Below, piece by piece: positions 56,101 to 63,915 of a stretch of 64,000 bases of DNA (position 1 is the first letter of the stretch; every line of letters starts with the position of its first letter). Source of the DNA: Haliotis asinina. Lineage: Eukaryota > Mollusca > Gastropoda > Lepetellida > Haliotidae. The notes beneath the pieces are model-generated. The model made no database searches. It saw nothing but the letters and a program-made list of their open reading frames with translations, and had not been told where the DNA came from. The DNA is taken from NCBI RefSeq assembly GCF_037392515.1, contig NC_090291.1, forward strand, positions 36,913,001 through 36,977,000. The letters run 5' to 3'. The position numbers and the translations under genes were made by a program.

Positions 56101-58193
56101 TTTTGGTCGGGAGAGGGGATTGAATGGATTAGGAATATTCTGCATGGGGATTGTGGGTAAGAATAGGTGACATATTTTGGTCGGGAGAGGGGATTAAATG
56201 GGTTAGGAATATTCTCCATGGAGATTGTGCATAAGAATAGGTGACATATTTTGGTCGGGAGAGGGGACTAAATGGACCAGGAATATTCTCCATGGAGAAT
56301 GTGCATAAGAATAGGTGACATATTTTGGTCGGGAGAGGGGACTAAATGGACCAGGAATATTCTCCCTGGAGAATGTGAATAAGAATAGGTGACATATTTT
56401 GGTCGGGAGAGGGGACTAAATGGACCAGGAATATTCTCCATGAAGAATGTGCATAAGAATAGATGACATATTTTGGTCGGGAGAGGGGACTGAATGGATT
56501 AGGAATATTCTCCATGAAGAATGTGCATAAGAATAGGTGACATATTTTGGTCGGGAGAGGGGACTAAATGGATTAGGAATATTCTCCATGGGGATTGTGG
56601 GTAAGAATAGGTGACATATTTTGGTCGGGAAAGGGGACTAAATGGATTAGGAATATACTCCATGGGGATTGTGGGTAAGAATAGGTGACATATTGTGGTT
56701 GGGAAAGGGGAGTAAATGGACCAGGAATATTCTCCATGGAGAATGTGCATAAGAATAGGTGACATGTTTTGGTCGGGAGAGGGGACTGAATGGATTAGGA
56801 ATATTCTCCATGAAGAATGTGCATAAGAATAGGTGACATATTTTGGTCGGGAGAGGGGACTAGATGGATTTGGAATATTCTCCATGAAGAATGTGCATAA
56901 GAATAGGTGACATATTTTGGTCGGGAGAGGGGACTAAATGGACCAGGAATATTCTCCATGAAGAATGTGCATAAGATAAGGTGACATATTTTGGTCGGGA
57001 GAGGGGACTGAATGGATTAGGAATATTCTCCATGGGGATTGTGGGTAAGAATAGCTCCCGGCAACCAATTCTGGTCAGAAGTGATTAAATAGATCAGGAA
57101 TATTTTTCATGAGGATTCTGTGTAGGAATATATTAGCTGGAAGAAGTGACTAAACTAATCAGATTGTCCGGAATAGTGACTAAGTTGGATTATTTCTCAT
57201 TGTACCCAGTACAACAGTGTTGATTGTTCTTCAGGTTATCAATCACTTGACTGTGTGATCCAAATGTGATTATTTTCAAGCCTCTACAATGTAGCTGGAT
57301 TAAGAACAAGTTTTATTACATACGCACAAAACATTTGCAAAGATCTGGGCAAGAATTGATCTTCAGTAACCCATCATTGTCATAAGAGGCGACTAACGGT
57401 ATCCAGTGGTCAGACTCGCTAACTTGGTTGACAGATGTCATCGTATTCCATTTGTGCAGATTGATACTCATGGTGTTGATCACTGGATTGTCTGGTCCAG
57501 GCTTAAGTATTTACAGACTGCCACCATATACTTGGGAATATTTTCTAAGTGCGGCATAAAACAAATCACTCTCGTACAAAGTCTACAGAATTACTATTTT
57601 ATAAATTGCATTAGTCTGTTTACATAACAAACTCCTCACACTGCATATTGCAGACGGATGAGCTATCAGTGTGCATAGAGAAGTACCTACAGTTCCTCAA
57701 GTGAGTACTTGACACACACTATGTAAATCAAGCTTTCATTATTTGATCCTAATGCATACTTCATAGATGTTCCAGTCCTAATTATTGTCATGAAATATAA
57801 GTTTCTTTTCATCAACATTATCATCATATGAACAGTATTATTATTCAAACTAATATCTCTTTAACATCCTGCTCTAAGAAGAGTGCTAATGCACAGGATT
57901 GGGTGGTCAGACTCACCGACTTGGTTGACATGTCATCATATCCCCATTGCTTATATCGTTGCTTATTATGTTGATCATTGGATTGTTTGGTCCAGACATG
58001 ATTGTTTACAAACCACTGCGATATAGCTTTTTTCTCGGAGTGGCATTATCAACAAACACACCAATTACAACTGTCTTTCTGCTGCAGGCAGTCTCACATG
58101 ACTGGGGAGGGAGACCAACAGTGGCTGGAGTTCCTTCTTAAAGCCAGACAACACAACCGTGACAAAGTCTACAGTCTTGTTCACAAAAGTTAG
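29027..58193 (+). CDS. CCNDBP1: Cyclin-D1-binding protein 1 (CCNDBP1/GCIP), ten exons
   Basis: Exons 29027-29105, 30585-30647, 31170-31249, 31372-31453, 32201-32294, 33166-33236, 33986-34062, 35378-35692, 57654-57700 and 58088-58193 join in frame to 337 residues, against 360 in human. Conserved stretches in order: FTAISNEATKLSMAFSKPP, LALVSAYYSFPKTQG with MTLRKALKTAV, ATGIVWHGADIL, DNQRASLAIVEETSELVRDA, and the signature NIAQLDDLVDHLGNLSPAVD with LAASLYPPM. In vertebrates the protein binds cyclin D1 and GRAP2 and acts as a helix-loop-helix negative regulator of cell-cycle entry. Its central acidic stretch is shorter here (EGQTDDLDELL). The start is the first in-frame ATG. All introns are GT/AG. 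Intron 8 is about 22 kb and is filled by satellite DNA. Confidence 0.95.
29633..29778. repeat. Telomere-like CCCTAA motifs in about 40-bp units
   Basis: Four times the sequence has AACCCTAACCCTAAGGAT followed by a CATAAAGGGTGC-like spacer. Each unit carries two or three CCCTAA hexamers. It lies in CCNDBP1 intron 1. Confidence 0.85.
30003..30212 (+). mobile_element. SINE family 2, internal deletion
   Basis: A well-kept head GGTCCGGGGTAGAATAGGCC, AAAAGGCGACTATGCATG and AGGATCGGGTGATCAGGC, then a jump from ACACGTCATCGG straight to TCCAGACTCGATTATTTACA. The tail is GCAGCGTAAAACTAAACTC. Confidence 0.9.
30585..30647 (+). CDS. CCNDBP1: CCNDBP1 exon 2
   Basis: Acceptor CTGTTGCAG, donor GTATGG. It codes EGESQRDEKDVFDRQAYWNH, aligned with GEAQETTEEFNREMFWRRL of human. 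Confidence 0.93.
   Translation, partial: KESRRGMKRMCLIVRLIGIT
31170..31249 (+). CDS. CCNDBP1: CCNDBP1 exon 3
   Basis: Acceptor CATTTTCAG, donor GTGAGT. It codes GTVFTAISNEATKLSMAFSK and PPAPPPE. Confidence 0.95.
31372..31453 (+). CDS. CCNDBP1: CCNDBP1 exon 4
   Basis: Acceptor GTTACAG, donor GTAAAA. It codes HSQPMITSLEKATLALVSAY and YSFPKTQ, matching FIAVYYLLPKDQG of human. Confidence 0.95.
31488..31875. repeat. About 25-bp minisatellite with palindromic core
   Basis: Copies of GTTGACACACAGGTATGTCA plus TGTAT. The GACACACAGGTGTGTC core is near-palindromic. The units become irregular at the right end. It lies in CCNDBP1 intron 4. Confidence 0.9.
32201..32294 (+). CDS. CCNDBP1: CCNDBP1 exon 5
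   Basis: Acceptor TCTTTGACAG, donor GTAGGT. It codes MTLRKALKTAVLNIIESVRT and LAQNIADFDL, matching ITLRKLVRGATLDIV of human. Confidence 0.95.
32546..32700 (-). mobile_element. SINE family 2, 5'-truncated
   Basis: GAGTGAGTGACTGAGTTTAA, CACTCAGCTGTATTCCAGCT and CTGACAATCCATTGATCAAC. Confidence 0.9.
33166..33236 (+). CDS. CCNDBP1: CCNDBP1 exon 6
   Basis: Acceptor TTGTTGACAG after a TTA/TTG-rich stretch, donor GTGAGA. It codes SPEQLRATGIVWHGADILST and LPK. Ser-Pro-Glu and the Val-Trp pair are kept from human. Confidence 0.93.
33986..34062 (+). CDS. CCNDBP1: CCNDBP1 exon 7
   Basis: Acceptor ATCTCCACAG, donor GTGAGA. It codes DNQRASLAIVEETSELVRDA and LHELQE. The last codons and the donor are duplicated downstream at 34228. 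Confidence 0.95.
34119..34225. repeat. GAGT/GAGC tetranucleotide microsatellite
   Basis: (GTGA)n followed by (GCGA)n, lying between the two copies of the exon 7 end. Confidence 0.95.
34228..34313. repeat. Duplicated end of CCNDBP1 exon 7 and its donor
   Basis: CATTACATGAACTGCAAAAG, GTGAGACTGGGAGATATTGT and TACAGCTCACCCAGT repeat 34044-34118 with few changes. The copy carries a second intact donor-like GTGAGA but no acceptor, so it is probably not an exon. Confidence 0.85.
34737..34926 (+). mobile_element. SINE family 2
   Basis: GTGACTAACGGGATCGGGCG, TGCTGTTGATTGCTGGATTG, AAGCTGGAATATAGCAGAG and a CAAAACTCACTCACC tail. Confidence 0.85.
35165..35325 (-). mobile_element. SINE family 1
   Basis: GAGTGAGTGAGTTTAGTTGT, CTGCTTTTAGCAACATTCCA, TGTACCCACATGGGGAAATG and the inverse A-box region CACTTTAACCAGTAGGCTAC. 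It ends 50 bp before exon 8. Confidence 0.9.
35378..35692 (+). CDS. CCNDBP1: CCNDBP1 exon 8 (largest, signature region)
   Basis: Acceptor CCTTCTGTAG, donor GTAAGC; 105 codons in phase 0. It has an acidic start (ALESEGQTDDLDELL), a basic helix (TVKSLLKKSKESVKQ), then NIAQLDDLVDHLGNLSPAVD and NLAASLYPPMVYANIMKH, which follow human VAQLDDIVDISDEISPSVDD and LALSIYPPM closely. Confidence 0.97.
39871..43643. repeat. Higher-order repeats of 1183 and 1406 bp in the satellite
   Basis: The rare monomer with CATGAAGAATGTGCATGAGA occurs at 39871, 41054, 42460 and 43643: steps of 1183 (16 monomers minus 1 base), 1406 (19 monomers) and 1183. The single-base shortening comes from the GAGAGGGAC monomers near 40281, 42871 and 44051. 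The monomers between markers repeat in the same order over large parts. Confidence 0.9.
48452..57053. repeat. Higher-order repeats of about 2072 and 3478 bp in the satellite
   Basis: The same marker monomer recurs at 48452, 50523, 54001 and 56073: steps of 2071, 3478 (47 monomers) and 2072 (28 monomers). A unique GAATATACTCC monomer recurs at 51101, 54579 and 56651 with the same 3478 and 2072 steps. The copies look nearly identical, hence recent. Confidence 0.92.
57054..57175. repeat. Diverged edge monomers of the satellite
   Basis: GAAGTGATTAAATAGATCAG, GAATATTTTTCATGAGGATT and a further GACTAAACTAATCAG show about two badly degraded units past the sharp end of the homogeneous array. The left edge shows no such units. 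Confidence 0.75.
57346..57572 (+). mobile_element. SINE family 2
   Basis: AAGAATTGATCTTCAGTAAC, AAGAGGCGACTAACGGTATC, GTGTTGATCACTGGATTGTC and GTGCGGCATAAAACAAATC. It ends 80 bp before exon 9. Confidence 0.9.
57654..57700 (+). CDS. CCNDBP1: CCNDBP1 exon 9
   Basis: Acceptor ATATTGCAG, donor GTGAGT. It codes TDELSVCIEKYLQFL, aligned with the KLVSVLKKALEIT region of human. Confidence 0.9.
57880..58055 (+). mobile_element. SINE family 2, degraded
   Basis: GATTGGGTGGTCAGACTCAC, ATGTTGATCATTGGATTGTT and TGGTCCAGACATGATTG. It ends close to the exon 10 acceptor. Confidence 0.8.
58088..58193 (+). CDS. CCNDBP1: CCNDBP1 exon 10 (terminal)
   Basis: Acceptor TTTCTGCTGCAG. It codes QSHMTGEGDQQWLEFLLKAR and QHNRDKVYSLVHKS, then TAG, matching EDSWIPLLINAIDHCMNRI near the human C-terminus. 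Confidence 0.92.
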
Positions 58194-59190
58194 TTACCAT
58201 GCCAGCCAGAGCCTATTGATTATTCACCGATCTGCTGCAGTATTGTCTGCCTGTGTCATTTCTATGTCCAGCACTGTGGTGGCATATTAGTAAATGTATG
58301 ACGGAGAGTGTTAAGTGATCTCCATATGATATAATGTCATATTCCCTAGTGTGTGTGAGAGAATGTTCATTGACCTTTCCACAATACTGTTGCGTTTCCC
58401 CCATTGTGTGTGCCTGTGAGAAAGAATTGAATGGTGATGATATTATCATGGCGTATGAGATATAGTGTTCAGAGAACCCACTCTTTAGATAGCATTGTGT
58501 GTGTACAGCGTGTGTAAGGAAGTGTTCAATAACCTTCGCACAATACTGTAGTCTTTTCCCCAATGTATGTGTGCCAAAGTTTTCATCACATGGTATCCCC
58601 ATCATATCAGTGTGAGAGAGAGTGACTCACAAACTGCCATGGGTCACATACCGATGCGTCGAATTTCTGATTTCTGAGTAGGAAAATGCATTCGAGGAAT
58701 AATCACTGTGATCTTAGCTATGAGTTAGTTATTAAGGCCTTGAATCATACTTGAAAGAGATTGTTGCGGTCAAATGGCCTATTTATAGTTACATTGGGAT
58801 CATGTGATCTGTGGTAAGCAAGGAAAGTTGGATGGTTTGACTTTCGACTTGACTACTCATGATACAATGAGAAACTGATGCATTAATTATATGTTTGGAC
58901 TCTCTCTGTTTTTTTTTTTTCTTACTTTTGTACAAAATTTAGATTGATGCAGTACATAAAATACATTAAATCACCAATTTTATAATTAATTAATAAAACA
59001 TAAAGATTCATTGCTAACATCAACTTCCTAATCTGAGAACCCCTTTACTATGCTCCCCATCAAGAATTTACATTCACCAGTGCAAACATAGACATTTACT
59101 TCAGTCAACTGTTCTAAACTATAATTTTGCAAAATGTTCCATACTGTTCAAAGGTATTATTTACACATGAACTGATACACTGTAAAACAA
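58194..59190. other. 3' untranslated region and downstream flank of CCNDBP1
   Basis: Two related blocks with TGTGTGTGAGAGAATGTTCA and GTGTGTAAGGAAGTGTTCAA, about 160 bp apart, form a degenerate duplication. A candidate AATAAA is at 58992. No other gene seen. Confidence 0.5.
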
Positions 59191-59191
59191 A

Positions 59192-59365
59192 TCATAATGT
59201 TGAAAAGATTATTGTCATGAGTTCAATAAATGATGAAACACAGTGATAATTGGTGAATTGTGAAGAAATCTTTACATCAAAATGCAGTTGTTCATGCTTT
59301 TCAGCAAACTGATGCATGATCCTCATGCAATTCATCTGCACAAGGTTTGCAGTTGGTTCCCTTAA
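59192..59365 (-). CDS. Weak candidate for a terminal exon, minus strand
   Basis: On the minus strand TTTTCTCCCCTGACTTAAG resembles an acceptor, and the following frame is open to a stop. It codes NLVQMNCMRIMHQFAEKHEQ and LHFDVKISSQ. The NCM..MHQFAEKHEQL pattern faintly recalls the NCL.I..FAE pattern of BACK domains in Kelch proteins. No partner exon is seen upstream on that strand within the window, so this may be chance. Confidence 0.2.
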   Translation of the reverse strand, partial: LREPTANLVQMNCMRIMHQFAEKHEQLHFDVKISSQFTNYHCVSSFIELMTIIFSTL

Positions 59366-59827
59366 GTCAGGGGAGAAAATCATGTATGATGTAACCACAT
59401 ATAAATACATAACTTATAATCAAAGACAAGCCAACCCCTTATAAATGAAGTCTCTCCAAGTGTGTAAACATGGTCTGAAATTCGACTGATTAGAACAGTA
59501 CTGCTCAAGCATGATTTGACGGATCAGCACTGTGGACTAGTCAAAATTCAACGTATTAGGCCATAATCATTGCAATGGCAGGATGTTTCCAGTGCTTGAG
59601 ACTGTTGAGTAATACTACACATACTCTACAGTGTATACATTAGGTCCCAAAGGTCACTGGCCAGGATGGCTTGTTAACAAAATATTTTTCAAACCTGACA
59701 TTTACAGTGTATGGCATTTTAACAGACTTGGTGGTTCTCTGAACACATACTGACAAGAAATTACAACTAGACACTCGGACCAGCTTTGCAGAAATGTCAA
59801 ACAATGTTACCATCTTGTAATCTTCTC

Positions 59828-60556
59828 AGTGTGTGAGAGTTGAAACATGCTTATGTTACCATGATATTGTATTCCTAGTGTGTGAGAGAGTTGAAAGCCC
59901 TATTTGTTACCATGCCTTTGTATTCCCAGTATGTGAGAGAGGTGGAGGACCAATATGTTACCATGGTATTGTATTCCCAGTATGTGAGACAGGTGAAAGA
60001 TCCATATTTTACCATGCTACTGTATTCCCTTTAAGTGAGAGAAAGCAGAGTGCCCAACATGTTACCATGCCATTGTATTCCTTTTAAGTGAGAGAAAGCA
60101 GAGTGCCCAACATGTTACCATGCCTTTGTATTCCCAGTATGTGAGAGAGGTGGAGGACCCATATGTTACCATGGTATTGTATTCCCAGTGAGAGGGATGA
60201 AAGATCCATATGTTACCATGGTATTGTATTCCCAGTATGTGAGACAGGTGAAAGATCCATATTTTACCATGCTACTGTATTCCCTTTAAGTGAGAGAAAG
60301 CAGAGTGCCCAACATGTTACCATGCCATTGTATTCCTTTTAAGTGAGAGAAAGCAGAGTGCCCAACGTGTTACCATGCCACTGTATTCCTTTTAAGTGAG
60401 AGAAAGCAAATGCCATTGTATTTCCAGTGTGTGAGAGAAAGCAGAGTGCCCAACATGTTACCATGCCATTGTATTTCCAGTGTGTGAGAGAAAGCAGAGT
60501 GCCCAACATGTTACCATGCCATTGTATTTCCAGTGTGTGAGAGAAAGCAGAGTGCC
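59828..60556. repeat. 51-53-bp minisatellite, about 14 copies
   Basis: Units contain TTACCATG, TTGTATTCCCAGT and GTGTGAGAGA. Starts at 59869, 59920, 59971 and 60022 are 51 bp apart, and later units with GAAAGCAGAGTGCCCAACAT are about 53 bp. Confidence 0.92.
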
Positions 60557-61243
60557 CTACTTGTTACAATGGTTGTGGTAAACAGTTTTACATGTAGCTG
60601 GCTAAAATGACCAGTTTGGGGTATCTTTTTCAAGTACAAAGCAAATGTGCTCTGTGGGTGAAACAAAGGTATAATGCTGGTACACAGTAACGAAGGAACA
60701 GAGAATCAAGGCTATTTAGTAACCAAAATGATTTCTTGATCCTCTTTGTCAATCATTGTGAAATGTTAAAAAAGGAAATAATCTAATATGGAAGGTAGGG
60801 TATGAAAAGAAGGTTTAGTGTTAGCATGGTTAGTAAATGAAACACAAGTCTATTAATTGTGATGTTCCACAGAGCTGAAAGGAAAATGTCATGTTACCGT
60901 GCAGCTTCTTGTATTGATGTGAGCCTGCAGTGTGTCCTTCACCTTCAGCCTTTGGTAATACTATCTAAACAGCTTACTTTATGCACCTATTGGTTATATA
61001 ACAATCTGGTAACATGAGCCATTGGAGTTGCTGAAGATAGGATGAAGGACAAGACAAAACTGATGTCTAGCAGGAACACAGACTGAACCTAAGACTGTCA
61101 GGGTTTCAACCCATTTGACTTTCAGGGTATTTACATGTGGCCAGACATGAAAATTTATGGATAAAAATATTATAATTTGAAGCCACGTTTTAGTGAAAAA
61201 TGAATAGACAGATGGCAGTCCTGAAACATGGTTACAAAGAATA
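60557..61243. other. Stretch with no recognised feature
   Basis: AT-rich sequence, no gene or repeat recognised. Confidence 0.4.
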
Positions 61244-62080
61244 AGGCCAGACCAATTTTATTTCGTTTTACAGATTTTTATCCCCAAAATACTCAAATGC
61301 AGGAGGAATTTGATTTTTAAAAAAATTACCAATCAAAGCAAAAACCCACTTGAGCTTCCATGTAAACCTTTTGGTTTGTTTATATCAACTAAAATAAGTT
61401 GAGTGATTTTGGTTTTCACCCATATTTCATGAGTATTTCACTTATATCACATTAACATAAGGTAGGGAAGCTTAAAACTTTAAAAAAACCCAATATTTTC
61501 ACTTTCTTGAAAAAATCATCCTCGATATCTCCAGGGTATACGTTCCGATAAGTCTCCACTATACCCTGGACGCATCTACGGCTCTGCCTGATAAATTTAT
61601 GACCTCCCTTGACTGTCTTTTGATCCAATCAGGTGTCTACGCTGGGAAGTTGAGCGAACCAATCACAACTCACTTTCGTTTTTGAATTATCTAACCGATT
61701 ATACTTGGCAACAGAAACCATGCAGAGGTTCTCTGGAAGAGGTAGGAGGCTTTCTTGCACATGTTGTTTTAAAGTTTCGGACCTGTCAATTTGTTTGTAT
61801 GACTTCCCTAAAATCTGGGACGCACTGCGAGCAAATCTTCGCAGTTGCAACCGCTACCTTTGTTGACACTGGCAAGCTCGGTTATAACGGCGGCCTAGCT
61901 GATTGGCTACTGTGAGAAGGCGGAGCCAACAAAGGGAGGTAATAAATTTATCGGGCAGAGCCGTAGATGCGTCCAGGGTATAGTGGAGACTTATCGAAAC
62001 GTATACCCTGGAGATATCGAGGATGTGAAAAAATATGACTGGCGGATTCATAAAAGTAGAAATAAAATTGGTCTGGCCTA
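61244..62080. mobile_element. AGGCCAGACC MITE carrying an inserted foldback element
   Basis: Bounded by AGGCCAGACCAATTTTATTT and its inverse AAATAAAATTGGTCTGGCCT, the same ends as the 334-bp element at 5507. It is larger because a complete foldback element (61518-62024) sits inside it, near its right end. Confidence 0.85.
61518..62024. mobile_element. Foldback element with long terminal inverted repeats, copy 2
   Basis: The left arm starts ATCCTCGATATCTCCAGGGT and the right arm ends with its inverse ACCCTGGAGATATCGAGGAT. The arms match for about 95 bp, including CCTGGACGCATCTACGGCTC. The interior matches copy 1 at 9484. The arms are better preserved here, so this copy is younger. Confidence 0.92.
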
Positions 62081-63012
62081 AAAAAAAAATATTATTTGTA
62101 AAAGTTCATGTTATCATCTGCTGTGGATTTGAACTTGGTTTTCCCCTGTCATGAATGGAGCCAAGCAGAAAAACATAACCATTTTAGTTTTACATCGTTT
62201 ATTTTCATAGTTTTACGTATGTACATATATGTACATACTTTTATGCATACAAGTGTATTTATAGTCTTCATGTACAATGATATCTTCTGTACAGGCTTGT
62301 TACCATCGTTACAGTGTATATCTTGTTGGTAGATTATACAATGGTGGCAAAATAAATTAAGTTCATATGAATTTCAGGATTGTGTTATGAGCCTGGAAAA
62401 ATCTGAGAATATTTTATGGCATCTTGTGTCATAATGTAGTATTATTTCCATCAGATGATGATTTGTTTATAAAATTTACAACTTGTGTAAAATACATCAG
62501 AAAGAATATCTATGATATTTTCAAATTCATTTCCAGAGATCTTAGCATTATTTCTTTTAACAAAAAGTTAAACAATGCCTGAAAAATGTATAGGACTGGC
62601 AGACACTTACATGTGAAGATTCTAAAACATCACAACTTGGTCCCACTTTCATGAATAATTATGAGCAAACTGACACAGGGTATCCCACACAAACACACTC
62701 TCATAGAGCCATACATACTGTGTTATATGCTCTGTGTCAAGGAAGCACTCAGACATGATCAAGACGTGGTGGTCTGTGAAGAATCAAGTGAGGAAAGTCA
62801 CATCAGTATTACAGCTCTTTGTGGCTGAAGAACTGAGTGATGGACCAGACACAGTATTATCAATAAACAAATTTGTCGATATGAAGACTTATCAGCACCT
62901 GTGATTACATTAATGTACATGTAATTTTAACCCAATTTTTCATGCTACTGTGATGAACAATTTGAAGGGGAAATCTCAGAGAAGCGACTCTTTGAATGAC
63001 ATTCTTCCTGAG
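62081..63012. other. Stretch with no recognised feature
   Basis: No exon or known repeat recognised. Confidence 0.4.
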
Positions 63013-63264
63013 CAGTCAGCTCTTTCAGCAACAACCTTCAAAAGACACAGAACTTACGATACAATACCAGGAGCATTGGGAAAAGCTTAGCGATTGCAGT
63101 CAGCTCTTTCAGCAACAACCTTCAAAAGACACAGAACTTACGATACAATACCAGGAGCATTGGGAAAAGCTTAGCGATTGCAGTCAGCTCTTTCAGCAAC
63201 AACCTTCAAAAGACACAGAACTTGTGATACAATACCAGGAGCATTGGCAAAAGCTTAGCGATTG
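63013..63264 (+). repeat. 84-bp tandem repeat, three copies, open in one frame
   Basis: CAGTCAGCTCTTTCAGCAAC starts at 63013, 63097 and 63181. Copies 1 and 2 look identical and copy 3 differs at a few bases. Since 84 is a multiple of 3, the frame reading SQLFQQQPSKDTELTIQYQE and HWEKLSDC stays open through all copies and closes with TGA at the end of the third. Whether it is coding is open. Confidence 0.9.
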
Positions 63265-63351
63265 AAGTGTTTGCTTATCATGTCATAGTAAACCTAGATT
63301 TATGAGGGAAACAGGGATACCAAGAATGTTCTTCACACTATGTATGTAGAG

Positions 63352-63495
63352 GGAGTGAGTGAGTATGGTTTTACTCTGCTATTGGCAATATCATGGCAGG
63401 GGACACCAGAATTGATCTTCACACATTGTACCCATATGGAGAATCAAACCCAAGTCTTCAGCATGATAAGCAAACACCTTAACCACAGGCTACCC
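63352..63495 (-). mobile_element. SINE family 1
   Basis: GGAGTGAGTGAGTATGGTTT, GGCAGGGGACACCAGAATTG, CACATTGTACCCATATGGAG and CACCTTAACCACAGGCTACC. Confidence 0.9.
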
Positions 63496-63703
63496 CACTG
63501 TCTCACATATTGGGAGAATAGAACTCAATGAAAAATCATAATCTATCCTGAAGCCTACCCAATGAAAGCCTTATTTCATATTGTTTCTCCATTATTATGC
63601 ATTGATAACATTTTGATATTGCTAATAAATTACAGTAACAGTGCAAATTTGACTTAATCACACTTAACACAAATATATCACATGAATAGTTTCTTTACAC
63701 ATA

Positions 63704-63915
63704 AAAGTGAGTGAGTTTAGTTTTACACCGAACTCAGCAATATGCCAGCTACATGACGGCAGTCTGTAAATATTTGAGCCAGAAAATCCAGTGATCAACA
63801 GCATAACCATCCATCTACACAACTGGGATACAATGACATGTGTCAGCTATGTCAGCCATTAGTTGCCTCTCACGACAAGCATAGGTTACTGGTGATCAAT
63901 TCTGAACAAAAATCA
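63704..63915 (-). mobile_element. SINE family 2
   Basis: GTGAGTGAGTTTAGTTTTAC, GAACTCAGCAATATGCCAGC, AATCCAGTGATCAACAGCAT, GTTGCCTCTCACGACAAGC and GGTTACTGGTGATCAATTC. Confidence 0.9.

Larger units (their letters stand above)
35714..57053. repeat. 74-bp satellite array, about 288 monomers
   Basis: A typical monomer reads GGAATATTCTCCATGGAGAA, TGTGCATAAGAATAGGTGAC, ATATTTTGGTCGGGAGAGGG and GACTAAATGGATTA in sequence. The exact 74-bp step was counted at several places. Main variants are CTCCCTGG for CTCCATGG, GGGGATTGTTAATGGG or GGGGATTGTGGGTAAG for GGAGAATGTGCATAAG, and GACCAGG, GATCAGG or GATTAGG at the join. The left 1.2 kb favours GTGAATAAG over GTGCATAAG. A few monomers are 73 bp through loss of a G. 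There are no interruptions and all units share one orientation. It occupies nearly all of CCNDBP1 intron 8. Confidence 0.98.

Noticed and set aside
38069-56885. Repeated minus-strand open frames of 88-128 codons inside the satellite (for example peptides with FSPLSRPKYVTYSYAHS).
   Set aside because: They follow from the monomer: 74 is not a multiple of 3, so three frames are read in turn with a 222-bp super-period, and some variants lack stops. They have no splice or start context and recur only because the DNA repeats.
35714-57053. CRISPR-like array of regular repeats.
   Set aside because: There are no unique spacers. The whole 74-bp unit repeats, and the context is an intron of an animal gene.
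35714-57053. Centromeric satellite with a CENP-B box.
   Set aside because: No sequence fitting the CENP-B box was found in the monomer, and the array lies inside a gene.
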